DNA from: Cytobacillus firmus
GTDB lineage: Bacteria > Bacillota > Bacilli > Bacillales > Cytobacillaceae
Length of the DNA: 64,000 nucleotides
Direction of reading: 5' to 3'
Assembly: GCF_023657595.1 (NCBI RefSeq)
Contig: NZ_CP098323.1
Span: 954,001-1,018,000, forward strand
Both the position numbers and the translations under genes were made by a program. Positions 36,707 through 45,784 of this stretch are shown one piece after another. How positions within the stretch are numbered: position 1 is the stretch's first letter; each line of letters opens with the position of its first letter. The notes beneath the pieces are model-generated. The model was not told where the DNA came from. It ran no database searches and saw nothing but the letters and a program-made list of their open reading frames with translations.

Positions 36707-37496
36707 GCGGAAAAAGAAGCAGCATCATGAGGAACATGTAGATGAATCCTGGCTATTGCCGTATGCTGATTTATTAACTCTGCTTCTCGCCCTGTTCATT
36801 GTTCTCTTTGCCATGAGTTCAGTGGATGCCCAGAAATTTCAGAAGCTGTCAAAGGCATTCAATGATGTCTTTTCAGGGGGAACGGGCGTCTTTGAATTCC
36901 CAAGTCCAATGCCGGAAGGACAAATGCAATCCACGGATGCTTTGTCTGAAGAGCCAAGCAAGGATCTCGAGGAAGTGGCAGCGCTGGATGAATTGGAAAA
37001 AGAAAAATTGAAGCAGGCTGCCGATCAGGAAGAACTGGCAGAGCTGCAGCAAAGAGTCAATGCCTTTATTGAAAATCAAAACCTGGCTGACAAACTGGAA
37101 ACCTCCTTAACCACGGAAGGATTGCTCGTGTCTATCAGAGACAATGTCCTGTTCGGCTCAGGAAGTGCAGAGGTCCGTGAGCAGGATTTAAAAATGGCTG
37201 GTGAAATTGCCGGGCTTCTCATCATGGACCCGCCAAGAAATATCATCATCAGCGGCCATACAGACAATGTCCCGATCCGCAATTCGAACTTCGAGTCCAA
37301 TTGGGAGCTCAGTGTCATGCGGGCGGTCAACTTTATGAAAATCATCCTGAAAAATGATCAGCTGGACCCGAAATGGTTCAGTGCCAAAGGCTTTGGGGAA
37401 TTCCAGCCGGTTGCCGGAAATGACACGAAAGAAGGCAGGGCGAAGAACAGACGGGTAGAGATTTTAATATTGCCAAGAACGGGGAATCAGCCATAG
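36699..37496 (+). CDS. motB: Flagellar motor stator protein MotB
   Basis: A 265-aa protein: short basic N-terminus, one membrane helix carrying the proton-binding Asp (DESWLLPYADLLTLLLALFI), then a Glu/Lys-rich linker and an OmpA-like peptidoglycan-binding domain (IIISGHTDNVPIRNSNFESN, GFGEFQPVAGN, AKNRRVEI). ATG at 36699 overlaps the motA stop. Confidence 0.95.
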   Translation: MSRRKKKQHHEEHVDESWLLPYADLLTLLLALFIVLFAMSSVDAQKFQKLSKAFNDVFSGGTGVFEFPSPMPEGQMQSTDALSEEPSKDLEEVAALDELEKEKLKQAADQEELAELQQRVNAFIENQNLADKLETSLTTEGLLVSIRDNVLFGSGSAEVREQDLKMAGEIAGLLIMDPPRNIIISGHTDNVPIRNSNFESNWELSVMRAVNFMKIILKNDQLDPKWFSAKGFGEFQPVAGNDTKEGRAKNRRVEILILPRTGNQP

Positions 37497-37527
37497 GGGG
37501 CTGGTTTCTTTTTTATATAACAAATAA

Positions 37528-37549
37528 AAAAAGGCTGTCAGCCAGCCGC
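37528..37549 (-). terminator. Terminator after 38-aa membrane protein gene
   Basis: On the minus strand GGCTG/CAGCC around GCTGA, followed by seven T residues. Confidence 0.7.
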
Positions 37550-37559
37550 TTTCCCGAAA

Positions 37560-37676
37560 TTATTCATTTGCTTCCTGTTCAGTGCCGTCCGGTTTGCACA
37601 TGCGGTCGACCATTACACCAAATAGAAATACACAGGCGATGGGAATGGAAAAGTTTAATATGTGAACAATGGTCAT
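37560..37676 (-). CDS. Small membrane protein (38 aa)
   Basis: A 38-codon gene starting ATG after GGGGAGG at 7-nt spacing: one hydrophobic segment (ILNFSIPIACVFLFGVMV), then RMCKPDGTEQEANE. It has its own minus-strand terminator. Convergent with motB. Family not recognised. Confidence 0.55.
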   Translation of the reverse strand: MTIVHILNFSIPIACVFLFGVMVDRMCKPDGTEQEANE

Positions 37677-37805
37677 CAGCGAACCTCCCCAAATATATTA
37701 ATTACATTATATGCCAACGTTCACAAAAAAGACAAATAATTTTCAGAAAATACACACAAATCAGCTTGACAAAGAAAAAGAGCCGCAAGGGGCTCTTTAT
37801 CGCAG

Positions 37806-38059
37806 TCTAACGGGCAGTAAGACCCCCGCTTCAAGACTCAGAGGAATCAAAGGAGGATAAGCGGGGGTCAAACTGCCCGTAAAGGCCCGATTGGTGAGAT
37901 ACAGTGAAACTTGCCGACGCGCGGCAGAGGCTTAGTTGAACCAATCGGGTTCGTAGTGTCGATTGATCGAAGCGCTAGCGGAGATCTTAGCGACACTAGA
38001 ACGCGACTAACAATCAGTGGGGGATAAGGAAAACCCCCACTGATTGAAGTTTCACTTTA
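37806..38059 (-). repeat. Dispersed repeat R2, copy 2 (inverted)
   Basis: Reverse-oriented R2: begins with CTAACGGGCAGTAAGACCCC, and ends with CAATCAGTG...CACTGATTGAAGTTTCACTTTA. The final TTA is the stop codon of the minus-strand MFS gene. Extra bases with CGATTGATCGAAGCGCTAGCG fill the centre. Confidence 0.8.
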
Positions 38060-39253
38060 TAATGGAAGGTCTGCTTCTGAATGAATGGTTTTGGGTTCTG
38101 TCTTTCTTCCATGAAGCAGGTAGTATACGAGCAGGCCAAATAACGCTACTCCGGCAAGCATAAAATACAGCGAAGCGAAGCCTGTTTTGACCGCAAGTAT
38201 TCCGAGAACATAGGATCCTAAACCGATCCCTGTATCAAAGAGGGTGAAAAAGGTCGAGGTGGCCAGCCCGCGTTTCGCAGGATCGGCCTGCTTGATGGCA
38301 ACGGTTTGAAGACTCGGAACAATCGTGCCATACCCCAGTCCGATTACTGCACCCGACAGCAGAAACACAAAGGTGCTGTTGGCCTGGCTGAGCAAAAACA
38401 ATCCTGCCGCAAACAGAATAATCGCTGGATAGATCACTTTATTTTCTCCGTACGTATCAAACCAGCGGCCTGTAAATGGGCGGGACATAATGATGAACGC
38501 TGCATATACCACGAAGAAGAAGCTCGCGGCTTCAAGCAAATCAAGCTCTTTCGCATAAACGGAAATAAAGGATAGAATTCCTGAGTACGCGAAAGCAAGG
38601 ATACCAGCCGAAATCGCAACAGGAACGGCATTTTTTTCGAATAAGCTTGATAGTGTGAAATTCGGATGCTTCACAGAGCTTTCTGCTGTTTGCGGTATTT
38701 TAACAAAAGCGCCCAGCACTATCGCAATAAATGATAAAACGGTACATAACGTAAAAATCCATGTGAAGCTTGCGTATTGAACAATCGTCAAACCGGCAAA
38801 CGGGCCGATGACCATAGCCAGATTCATGAACATCGCATAATATCCAAGCCCTTCGCCTCTCCGCTCACCCGGCACAATTTCAGCAACAATCGCTCCAGTC
38901 GCTGTGGTGGCCATGCCAAAACCTGCACCATGAAGGAATCTTAGAGCTAAAAGTGCAGGCATAGTGTCAGCCCAAAAATAAAGAAGAGATGAGACAGCAA
39001 ACACAATCAGGGAAGCAAGCAGAATCTTCCGCCGCCCAACCTCGTCAATCCATTTCCCTGTAAACGGCCTGCTGATCACGGCAGCAATCAAAAAGACCGA
39101 AATAATCAGGCCAACCTGTGTTTCGTCCCCTTTCAAATCATCCAAAATATAAAGGGGAAGCGTTGTGAGCAATACATAAAACCCCATAAACAAGAAAAAA
39201 CTCGTAACAGAAATACTCAAAAAATCCTTCGTCCATAATGGCTGTTTCTTCAT
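38057..39253 (-). CDS. MFS transporter (YwoG-like)
   Basis: A 398-aa 12-segment MFS transporter with GKWIDEVGRRKILLASL between TM2 and TM3 and RPFTGRWFDTYGENKV in the second half. Its MarR-type regulator is just upstream on the same strand, as in the B. subtilis ywoH-ywoG pair. Substrate unknown. Confidence 0.88.
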   Translation of the reverse strand: MKKQPLWTKDFLSISVTSFFLFMGFYVLLTTLPLYILDDLKGDETQVGLIISVFLIAAVISRPFTGKWIDEVGRRKILLASLIVFAVSSLLYFWADTMPALLALRFLHGAGFGMATTATGAIVAEIVPGERRGEGLGYYAMFMNLAMVIGPFAGLTIVQYASFTWIFTLCTVLSFIAIVLGAFVKIPQTAESSVKHPNFTLSSLFEKNAVPVAISAGILAFAYSGILSFISVYAKELDLLEAASFFFVVYAAFIIMSRPFTGRWFDTYGENKVIYPAIILFAAGLFLLSQANSTFVFLLSGAVIGLGYGTIVPSLQTVAIKQADPAKRGLATSTFFTLFDTGIGLGSYVLGILAVKTGFASLYFMLAGVALFGLLVYYLLHGRKTEPKTIHSEADLPL

Positions 39254-39273
39254 GTTGTCCTCCTAACAATGAA

Positions 39274-39324
39274 GGTACCAGGTATCTAAACCAATTTCGT
39301 GAACTGGTCTAGGTGCCTGGTACC
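39274..39324 (-). promoter_or_regulatory. Large palindrome between MarR gene and MFS gene
   Basis: GGTACCAGGTATCTA near 39274 is complementary, with two mismatches, to TAGGTGCCTGGTACC near 39310-39324; an inner AACCAA.../TGGT pairing is also possible. It overlaps the last codons of the MarR gene. It could be an operator, an mRNA-stabilising stem or an attenuator. Confidence 0.5.
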
Positions 39325-39737
39325 ATATTTTCTCTCATTTTTGCCATAAGTTTGATCATCGTGCTGATTTCTTCTTCCGTAATGTTCTGCAGGACATTGC
39401 TTTCGCTTGATCTTACTGCGGCAAGCCAATTGTCGTATTCCAGGATGGCTGCATCAGTCAGTGAAATCAGTTTTTCGCGTTTGTCCTTGCCGGCTGTTCT
39501 GGTGATCCAGCCTGATTTCTCAAGACGGGCCAATGTCCTGGTCATGGTCGGAGCTTCAACTCCCAAATAAGAGGAAATCTCTTTTTGAGTGCTTGGTCCT
39601 CCGGTTTTCAGACGGTAAATAATCGTCCATTGAGCCGCATATAACCCAAGCGGCACCAGACTTTCATTAAGTACTTTGGAAAAATGGCGTGTAAATTGGT
39701 TGATGGAATGAAAAAATTCACTTTGATTAGGGTGCAT
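39309..39737 (-). CDS. MarR family transcriptional regulator
   Basis: A 142-aa winged-helix protein with the MarR core GGPSTQKEISSYLGVEAPTMTRTLARLEKSGWI (in part) and AGKDKREKLISLT. Likely represses the MFS gene that follows 55 bp downstream. ATG at 39737 (a GTG three codons earlier is also in frame). Confidence 0.9.
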   Translation of the reverse strand: MHPNQSEFFHSINQFTRHFSKVLNESLVPLGLYAAQWTIIYRLKTGGPSTQKEISSYLGVEAPTMTRTLARLEKSGWITRTAGKDKREKLISLTDAAILEYDNWLAAVRSSESNVLQNITEEEISTMIKLMAKMRENMVPGT

Positions 39738-39896
39738 TGGTTTCACCTGCTTAAAATAGTTACCTAGCTAACTATACAGGATTTTCAAGAAAATGTCTAC
39801 CTCACATATTTCTTTGCTAACTAAGTGTTTAACTGGCAAATGAAAGGGAATGAAATAACAAGGGCAACTGTGCATAACAATAAGGGGGAAATTTTT

Positions 39897-41282
39897 TTGG
39901 ATAAGTTATTAGAAGTCGTAGGAGATATTTCAGGATGGCTGTGGGGATATCCCATCATCCTATTATTAGCTGGAACAGGTCTGTATTTAACCTTTTTGCT
40001 GGGTTTCTTCCAGTTCCGTTATCCGGTATATATTTTTAAACAGACATTCGGAAGTGTTTTTAAAAAGCCGAAGGGAAAAGGAACCGTTACACCTCTGCAG
40101 GCACTCACTTCAGCACTGGCTTCCACCATTGGAGCTGCGAATATTGTAGGTGTACCGGCAGCCATCATGTTTGGCGGCCCTGGAGCAGTCTTTTGGATGT
40201 GGGTCATTGCGCTAATTGGAATGTCCATTAAGTTCTCGGAAAGTGTATTGGCCATTAAGTATAGAGAGAAAAATGAAGATGGCGAATATGTGGGCGGCCC
40301 TATGTATTACATGACAAAAGGGCTTAACATGAAGTGGCTTGGTGTGATATTTGCCTTTGCGCTCATGATCGAATTAATCCCAAGCATCATGGTTCAGGGC
40401 AATGCAGTAGCGTCTGCGGTTGGAGAGACTTTTAAGATTGATGGCCTTTATACGGGCATCGCTGTAGCCTTACTGGTTTCATTGGTTGTTTTTGGCGGAA
40501 TTCAGAGAATCGGCAAAGTTACTGAAATCTTCGTTCCGTTTATGGCTCTTATTTATGTAGGAGCAGCTTTAGTGGTTTTATTTATGAATCTGGGCAAGCT
40601 TCCTGAAGTGTTGGAATTAATCTTCACTTATGCGTTTCAGCCAATGTCAGCAATAGGCGGATTTGCCGGTGCGGCAATTGGCGAGATCATTCGCTGGGGA
40701 TTTGCAAGAGGATTATATTCCAATGAGGCAGGACTTGGAACGGCACCGATTGCCCATGCGGCTGCCACAACCGATCACCCGGTGCGCCAGGGCTTCTGGG
40801 CAATTGTCGGAATTGTTGTTGATACACTGATTGTGTGTACAGCCACTGCATTTGTAGTGCTTTCATCAGGTGTGTGGACAAGGGAAGGGGCAATGAAGGA
40901 TCCTTCAGCCCTGACAGCAGCGGCATTTACGGAGTACTTTGGATCATTTGGAGGTATTCTCGTAGCTGTATCACTCGTATTTTTTGTCATTTCAACGATC
41001 ATTGTCGTCGTCTTTTATGGATCCAAAATGGCAGAATTCCTTTTTGGCTCTTTTGCCGGAAAAGCCATCAAAGTCGTTTACATTGCTGCCATTGTTCTTG
41101 GTTCAGTGGGAGCGGCGAAAACGATCTGGCAATTCCTTGACCTGGCACTTGCCATGATTTTGATACCGAACATCGTGGCTGTCCTCCTTCTGAGCAAAGA
41201 GGTAAAACAGCTGAAAAACGAGTTCTTTACTTCTGAAAAATATTATTTAAAGGATATTAAAAAAGAAGATAATGCTGCGTAA
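39897..41282 (+). CDS. Sodium:alanine/glycine symporter, AlsT family
   Basis: A 461-aa AGCS-family transporter. Fingerprints are GTVTPLQALTSALASTIGAANIVGV and GGPGAVFWMWVIALIGMS, then GFARGLYSNEAGLGTAPIAHAAA. TTG at 39897 (LDKLLEVVGDISGW) lies 7 nt after AAGGGGGA; the ORF extension to 39825 has no ribosome site and contains only polar residues. Imports a small neutral amino acid with sodium; exact substrate (Ala, Gly or Gln) not decided. Confidence 0.9.
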   Translation: MDKLLEVVGDISGWLWGYPIILLLAGTGLYLTFLLGFFQFRYPVYIFKQTFGSVFKKPKGKGTVTPLQALTSALASTIGAANIVGVPAAIMFGGPGAVFWMWVIALIGMSIKFSESVLAIKYREKNEDGEYVGGPMYYMTKGLNMKWLGVIFAFALMIELIPSIMVQGNAVASAVGETFKIDGLYTGIAVALLVSLVVFGGIQRIGKVTEIFVPFMALIYVGAALVVLFMNLGKLPEVLELIFTYAFQPMSAIGGFAGAAIGEIIRWGFARGLYSNEAGLGTAPIAHAAATTDHPVRQGFWAIVGIVVDTLIVCTATAFVVLSSGVWTREGAMKDPSALTAAAFTEYFGSFGGILVAVSLVFFVISTIIVVVFYGSKMAEFLFGSFAGKAIKVVYIAAIVLGSVGAAKTIWQFLDLALAMILIPNIVAVLLLSKEVKQLKNEFFTSEKYYLKDIKKEDNAA

Positions 41283-41288
41283 AGCTTG

Positions 41289-41321
41289 GTCTTCCCGCCT
41301 AAGGCGGGAGACTTTTTTTTT
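41289..41321 (+). terminator. Terminator after alsT-like gene
   Basis: Stem GTCTTCCCGCCT/GGCGGGAGAC, loop AA, followed by nine T. Confidence 0.85.
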
Positions 41322-41349
41322 ACTTCGTAAATTTTTTGAAAAATAACAC

Positions 41350-41385
41350 TTGTATTACAAATGGACATAAGTCTATAATATAGAC
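41350..41385 (+). promoter_or_regulatory. Promoter of psuK-psuG with overlapping palindrome
   Basis: TTGTAT (41350) and TATAAT (41374) with 18-bp spacing. The bases GTCTATAATATAGAC (41371-41385) form a perfect 7-bp inverted repeat around the central base and cover the -10 element, so a bound repressor would block RNA polymerase. Confidence 0.65.
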
Positions 41386-41415
41386 AAAAGTTTAATAAGG
41401 CAGGGCTGGTCAATT

Positions 41416-42513
41416 ATGAATGATAAAGAACTATTGATTTTGCAGCTGATTAAAGAGGATCCTTTTATTGCCCAAAACGAGCTGGCTGACAAAACGGGGC
41501 TCTCAAGGTCCGCTGTTGCCGGCTATATCTCTTCACTGACCAAGCAGGGGAAAATTCTCGGCAGAGCCTATGTTCTGCCGCAAAAGAAAGAAGTGCTTTG
41601 TGTGGGAGGAGCCAATGTTGACAGGAAAATCCAGACAACCGGGCAGCTCCAATTCGGAACATCGAACCCTGCAGAAAGCTCCCAATCCTGCGGCGGAGTG
41701 GCCCGCAACATTGCTGAAAACCTTGGCAGGCTGGGCTGTGATGTGGGTTTGATGACCGTAGTGGGAGATGATCCGGAAGGCGAATGGCTTCTTGAATATA
41801 CGAAAGCTTTTGCTGATATCACTCCTTCACAGTTGCTGGCAGGGTCCACCACTGGTACTTATACAGCAGTGCTTGACCTTGAAGGAGAAATGGCTGTAGC
41901 ACTCGCTGATATGTCCATTTATGAAAGCGTTAACAGAGAGTTTGTCGAGAAAAAGTGGGGTTACCTGGCATCATCTGAAATGGTGATTCTCGATACAAAC
42001 TTCCCGCCCAAGGTTCTGGAACAGATTATTAAAAGGTGTTATGAAGAGAACATTCCGCTTTGCATTACACCTGTTTCAGCACCAAAAATAAAAAATCTCC
42101 CGGAAGATCTGAAAGGTGTTACCTGGCTGATTGCCAACAAAAATGAAGCAGAAGCACTAACAGGGATAGAGATCAGCAATGAAGGAGACTTCTTTAAGGC
42201 GGCACAGGAGATTATGAAAAAAGGTGTTGAAAAAGTCGTCATCAGCCGGGGAGATAAAGGGCTGATCTATTTTACAAACAGGGGTGAAGCAGGTGTGCAG
42301 CTTCCTCCGAAGGTGAAAATTGCCGATGTGACAGGGGCAGGGGACTCGCTTGTATCGGGTATTATTTTTGCCCATTTAAAAGGCCTGAGCACTGAGGATG
42401 CCTGCAAAATCGGCATGTCCTGCTCGATGCTTGCTCTGCAGTCCCTTGAAACGGTTAATCCGAACCTAAACAATACACGCTTGCAGGAAACATTCAAACA
42501 ATATTTCGACTAA
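41416..42513 (+). CDS. psuK: Pseudouridine kinase-like PfkB protein with N-terminal HTH
   Basis: A 365-aa fusion. Residues 1-55 are a winged-helix HTH ([35 protein letters not shown]); from about 57 on it is a ribokinase/PfkB kinase with the end motif [14 protein letters not shown] (Asp base). Phosphorylates pseudouridine to pseudouridine 5'-phosphate. psuG follows 14 bp later. The HTH may be autoregulatory. Confidence 0.9.
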   Translation: MNDKELLILQLIKEDPFIAQNELADKTGLSRSAVAGYISSLTKQGKILGRAYVLPQKKEVLCVGGANVDRKIQTTGQLQFGTSNPAESSQSCGGVARNIAENLGRLGCDVGLMTVVGDDPEGEWLLEYTKAFADITPSQLLAGSTTGTYTAVLDLEGEMAVALADMSIYESVNREFVEKKWGYLASSEMVILDTNFPPKVLEQIIKRCYEENIPLCITPVSAPKIKNLPEDLKGVTWLIANKNEAEALTGIEISNEGDFFKAAQEIMKKGVEKVVISRGDKGLIYFTNRGEAGVQLPPKVKIADVTGAGDSLVSGIIFAHLKGLSTEDACKIGMSCSMLALQSLETVNPNLNNTRLQETFKQYFD

Positions 42514-42527
42514 GGAGAAGTGACATC

Positions 42528-43439
42528 ATGTTAGAAAAATGGCTTGAGTACTCAGAAGAAGTGTTAGAAGCAAAGAAAGCAAATAAACCGGTTGTTGCCC
42601 TTGAATCCACCATCATTTCACATGGAATGCCGTATCCTCAAAATGTTCAGACAGCAAAAGAGGTAGAAGAAATTATTCGCAAAAACGGTGCGGTTCCGGC
42701 AACCATTGCCATTTTAAATGGGAAAATTAAAATCGGTTTGTCAGATGAGGAGCTGGAGTTTCTGGCCCAAAGCAGGGATGTTGAGAAAGCGAGCAGGAGG
42801 GACCTGCCTTATTTAGTGGCTAAAAAGAAAAATGGCGCCACAACGGTAGCGGCTACCATGATCTGTGCAGAGCTTGCCGGCATTGAAGTGTTTGTCACCG
42901 GCGGAATAGGCGGAGTTCACCGCGAAGCTGAAACCACAATGGACATCTCCGCAGACCTGCAGGAGCTTGCGATGACCAATGTTGCCGTAATCTGCGCAGG
43001 GGCGAAATCCATCCTGGATATCGGTTTGACGCTTGAATACTTAGAAACCCACGGCGTTCCGGTAGTTGGATTTGAAACAGATGTACTGCCCGCCTTCTAC
43101 ACACGCACAAGTCCGTTCAGCGTGAACTACCGGGTGGACAATACAGAAGAAGCAGCCGAAATGATCCGCACAAAATGGGAGCTGGGCCTAAAAGGCGGCG
43201 TTGTTATCGCCAACCCGATTCCTGAAATTGATGCGCTGGAAGAATCGTTTATCACAAATGTTATTGAAACGGCTCTTAAAGAAGCAAAAGAAAACAACAT
43301 CGCCGGCAAAAAAGTGACACCATTCCTTCTGGGTAAAGTGAAGGAGTTAACAGAAGGAAGAAGCTTGACAGCGAACATCGCATTGGTAAAGCATAATGCC
43401 GAAGTGGGCTCGAAGATTGCTGTTAGTTTGAATAAGTAA
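42528..43439 (+). CDS. psuG: Pseudouridine-5'-phosphate glycosidase
   Basis: A 303-aa PsuG that splits pseudouridine 5'-phosphate into uracil and ribose 5-phosphate (C-C bond). [31 protein letters not shown] and [11 protein letters not shown] are the conserved segments, the last with the active-site residues. Forms a catabolic pair with psuK upstream. Confidence 0.96.
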   Translation: MLEKWLEYSEEVLEAKKANKPVVALESTIISHGMPYPQNVQTAKEVEEIIRKNGAVPATIAILNGKIKIGLSDEELEFLAQSRDVEKASRRDLPYLVAKKKNGATTVAATMICAELAGIEVFVTGGIGGVHREAETTMDISADLQELAMTNVAVICAGAKSILDIGLTLEYLETHGVPVVGFETDVLPAFYTRTSPFSVNYRVDNTEEAAEMIRTKWELGLKGGVVIANPIPEIDALEESFITNVIETALKEAKENNIAGKKVTPFLLGKVKELTEGRSLTANIALVKHNAEVGSKIAVSLNK

Positions 43440-43442
43440 AGG

Positions 43443-43471
43443 GAAAAGCCAGGCTTGGGAAGTCTGGCTTT
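43443..43471. terminator. Terminator after psuG and the tiny membrane peptide gene
   Basis: Stem AAAAGCCAG(G)CTT/AGTCTGGCTTTTT between convergent genes. Confidence 0.75.
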
Positions 43472-43540
43472 TTATATTGATAGAATGATAGCTGTGATGA
43501 TGATGGCTAAATATAATAGTAATCTTAAGAAATTGATCAT
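43472..43540 (-). CDS. Very small membrane peptide (22 aa)
   Basis: ATG at 43540 follows AAGGGACGG; the peptide INFLRLLLYLAIIITAIIL is nearly all hydrophobic with one Arg, i.e. a single helix. A terminator follows the stop immediately. Too short for reliable calling; could be a small membrane regulator or a chance frame. Confidence 0.4.
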   Translation of the reverse strand: MINFLRLLLYLAIIITAIILSI

Positions 43541-43623
43541 TAGGATCCGTCCCTTCTGGAAACCCATATAGTAAAGGATATGTACAGGTTCTTGGATAGG
43601 GGACGGGTGTTTGTCTAGATGAA

Positions 43624-43655
43624 GTAAAAAGGGCACTTTCCTGGGGAAAGAGCCT
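43624..43655 (-). terminator. Terminator after sortase gene
   Basis: On the minus strand GGCTCTTTCC/GGAAAGTGCC around CCA, followed by CTTTTT. Confidence 0.7.
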
Positions 43656-43656
43656 C

Positions 43657-44268
43657 TTAATTTTGTATTCTATTAGCATTCAGGATATACCGGGAGGGTG
43701 CATTGCCCACATACGAGAAGGGGTAGCAGGTGGAAACAGTGAGAATTTCGTTAGGAGCGGTGGAGCGGATCACAGTGGTATCGTCTGCATCAACAATCTT
43801 AGAATCGGTAATTTCATATGTAAACTCACCATATGGCATGCTGACTAGAAAAATATCACCGATTTCAAGTTCGCCGAGGCTGCGAAAGACCGTATCCCGA
43901 TGCCCTGATAATAAAATCTGGTCATGCTGCCCTGGAAATACAGTTGTGGAGTAATGGCCAACCCCTTTTTCCAGCTCATCCTCATCTGTTCCTTCTATAA
44001 TGGGAAGTTCAGCCTTCAGGCGGGGGATCTTTAAGATGCCAATGGCTTCACCTTGCTCAAAGGAAACATCTATAGGCTGTTCTGTTTGTAGAACACTTTT
44101 GCTTTCTTTATTCACTTCGTTTTGAATTCTTTCTTGTGCCTGGGCTAAGGAATCCTTTGTTTTCTTCTCCTGAGCATACATTTCCTGCAGAGAGAACAGG
44201 ACCAAACCGCCTCCAATTAAGAAAAGGAAGGAGGCAGCTAAAATCAGCAAACGGCCTCTAACCTTCAA
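43657..44268 (-). CDS. Class D sortase
   Basis: A 203-aa transpeptidase with an N-terminal membrane anchor (LLILAASFLFLIGGGLVLF) and the sortase core: catalytic His in LLSGHRDTVF, Cys in LTVSTCYPFSYVG, Arg in APSRYIL. Class D sortases anchor surface proteins in spore-forming bacteria. TTG start directly after the stop of the SinR-like gene, sharing its ribosome site, so the two are coupled. No LPXTG substrate lies next to it. Confidence 0.9.
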   Translation of the reverse strand: MKVRGRLLILAASFLFLIGGGLVLFSLQEMYAQEKKTKDSLAQAQERIQNEVNKESKSVLQTEQPIDVSFEQGEAIGILKIPRLKAELPIIEGTDEDELEKGVGHYSTTVFPGQHDQILLSGHRDTVFRSLGELEIGDIFLVSMPYGEFTYEITDSKIVDADDTTVIRSTAPNEILTVSTCYPFSYVGNAPSRYILNANRIQN

Positions 44269-44610
44269 CTAAACGTTCCCTCCATTCATCTTCTTAAATT
44301 TAATAAACTCCAGATAATAGGCGAAATCCTCTTTTGTGATACCCTGCCTGATTGCTTCTTTGACAAGGGAAACCCACTCCTCATCCAGCTTAGACAAGTC
44401 GGTAATGTCCTCTTTGTTCTCTTCCAGCAGATCCTCAAGATTAGCATCCAGTGTCCTGGCGATCCGCGATAAAACCTGCAGTGAAGGATTCTCCTGTATG
44501 CCTCTCTCGATATAGCTCAAATACGATTTGGATACCTCCGCTTTTTCAGAAAGCTCATTAATTGAGTATCCTTTCTTGATTCTTAAGGTTTTAATCCGGC
44601 CACCTATCAT
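44269..44610 (-). CDS. SinR/SlrR-like repressor (paralogue)
   Basis: A 113-aa Xre/SinR-type regulator: HTH in the first 60 residues (GYSINELSEKAEVSKSYLSY) and a C-terminal SinI/SinR dimerisation helix pair (LDEEWVSLVKEAIRQGITKE). Overall weaker resemblance to B. subtilis SinR than the second copy in this window. Coupled to the sortase. Upstream lie GAAC-N5-GTTC palindromes. ATG of MIGGRIK is preferred; a second in-frame ATG lies two codons earlier. Confidence 0.82.
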   Translation of the reverse strand: MIGGRIKTLRIKKGYSINELSEKAEVSKSYLSYIERGIQENPSLQVLSRIARTLDANLEDLLEENKEDITDLSKLDEEWVSLVKEAIRQGITKEDFAYYLEFIKFKKMNGGNV

Positions 44611-44659
44611 AGGCATAATACTCCCTTAACATAAAATATAAAGATATTTTCATTATAAC

Positions 44660-44737
44660 GAACAAATCGTTCAATAAAAAATACAAAATAGTGAGAATTC
44701 TTGAGGTATTCTTAGAAAAAGAACGATATTTGTTCTT
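44660..44737. promoter_or_regulatory. Putative SinR-type operators upstream of the SinR paralogue
   Basis: GAACAAATCGTTC at 44660-44672 and AAGAACGATATTTGTTCTT at 44719-44737 (perfect 6-bp arms). SinR binds GTTCTYT-type sites, and GTTCTT occurs here in inverted orientation. Region is very AT-rich. Confidence 0.5.
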
Positions 44738-44881
44738 AAAAGAGAAAAATAGACGTATTATACAATTTTAAAAAATAATCTAGATGAACTATATTTGAAT
44801 TGTTAATTATTTTGATTGATGAATAATAAACTGTAAAAGATAGATTAGGAAATGTTTAATAGGTGAATACTGAGGGCTAAA

Positions 44882-45217
44882 TTGCTATTGAATTTATACC
44901 AGATAAAAAGAGGTGATAGTATAAAAAAACTGTTACATTATCTTGCTTTTATTAATTTACTAGATACATTCCTTACTACAATAGGCCTCCTTTTTAAGGC
45001 AATAGAAGAAAGTAATCCATTAATGAGCTATCTCTATGAACATAGTCCCTTTATATTTTTTTCTCTAAAAATCATGCTTTCGGGACTTCTAATAATATTA
45101 TCTGAACTAGTTAAACCAGAATCTAAAATTATGTTTTTGGCAGCTGGAGCTGCGACATTGTACACAGTTGTATGTTTGATTCATGTTTATTGGGTTACTG
45201 CAAGGATCGTTAATTAA
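44882..45217 (+). CDS. DUF5658 small membrane protein
   Basis: A 111-aa protein with three to four hydrophobic segments (LLHYLAFINLLDTFLTTIGL, FIFFSLKIMLSGLLIILSELV, FLAAGAATLYTVVCLIHV) of the DUF5658 type. TTG 44882 has GAGGG upstream; a stronger AGAGGTGAT site lies 39 nt inside the frame before an ATA codon, so a shorter start is possible. Function unknown. Confidence 0.6.
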   Translation: MLLNLYQIKRGDSIKKLLHYLAFINLLDTFLTTIGLLFKAIEESNPLMSYLYEHSPFIFFSLKIMLSGLLIILSELVKPESKIMFLAAGAATLYTVVCLIHVYWVTARIVN

Positions 45218-45272
45218 TATTTAACGCTCTTTGAGACATCAATTAATACAATTTTATTGGAAGGGGACTCTG

Positions 45273-45524
45273 ATGTACCAAAAAAACTGTCTAAAATGCT
45301 ATAACCCATCTTTCAGCAGCACTGAAACCGGAGAATGGCTGTGCCCGGTTTGCGGAAAGGACCTGACGAATGAAACGTTCCTTGATGCGATGACACGGGA
45401 ACCGGTTCATATTATCTATAAGAAAAAGAAAATTTCACAAACGTCTTCTCTGCAGGAAATTAATAAGAATTATAGGAAAAGAATCGGCTATTCTTACTAT
45501 TCGAAACAGAGAACAATTAACTAA
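45273..45524 (+). CDS. Small zinc-ribbon-like protein
   Basis: An 83-aa protein with two CxxC motifs (CLKCYNPS and CPVCGKDL) that form a zinc ribbon, then a basic, Tyr-rich tail. ATG at 45273 is 6 nt after GGAAGGGG. 55 bp after the DUF5658 gene, so possibly co-transcribed. Function unknown. Confidence 0.65.
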   Translation: MYQKNCLKCYNPSFSSTETGEWLCPVCGKDLTNETFLDAMTREPVHIIYKKKKISQTSSLQEINKNYRKRIGYSYYSKQRTIN

Positions 45525-45666
45525 TAAGTGATGTATTTGAAAGATTTTTGTCGAAAAATAAATTGATTTAATATTAAAATAATTAATAAAAATTACAAAA
45601 TATGACAACGTTAGCAATACAGTCATAGTAGAATACATCTATGGAAAATATTTCTTTGAGCCAATA

Positions 45667-45755
45667 GGCACAGAAAAAGGCAAACTCATTGAAAAATGAG
45701 GACGCAAAGTCGCGGGTCTAAGGTATTGAAAAATACTACGATGGCTGGATTGCCT
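45667..45755 (+). promoter_or_regulatory. Cyclic di-GMP class I riboswitch (GEMM-I)
   Basis: Shows the GEMM-I pattern: GGCA...TGCC closing helix; a first arm AAACTCATT-GAAA-AATGAGGACGCAAAG with GAAA tetraloop; then GGGTCTAAGG, second stem-loop TATTGAAAAATA, and CTACGATGGCTGG. The SinI-like gene starts 30 nt later. No terminator is visible between, so ribosome access seems the likelier switch. Confidence 0.92.
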
Positions 45756-45784
45756 GGAATGCGATACGTATCCTGGGGGGAAGA

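Noticed and set aside
36826..37011. Short frames inside motB and other large genes on either strand
   Set aside because: Shadows of real genes without ribosome sites or features; left out.
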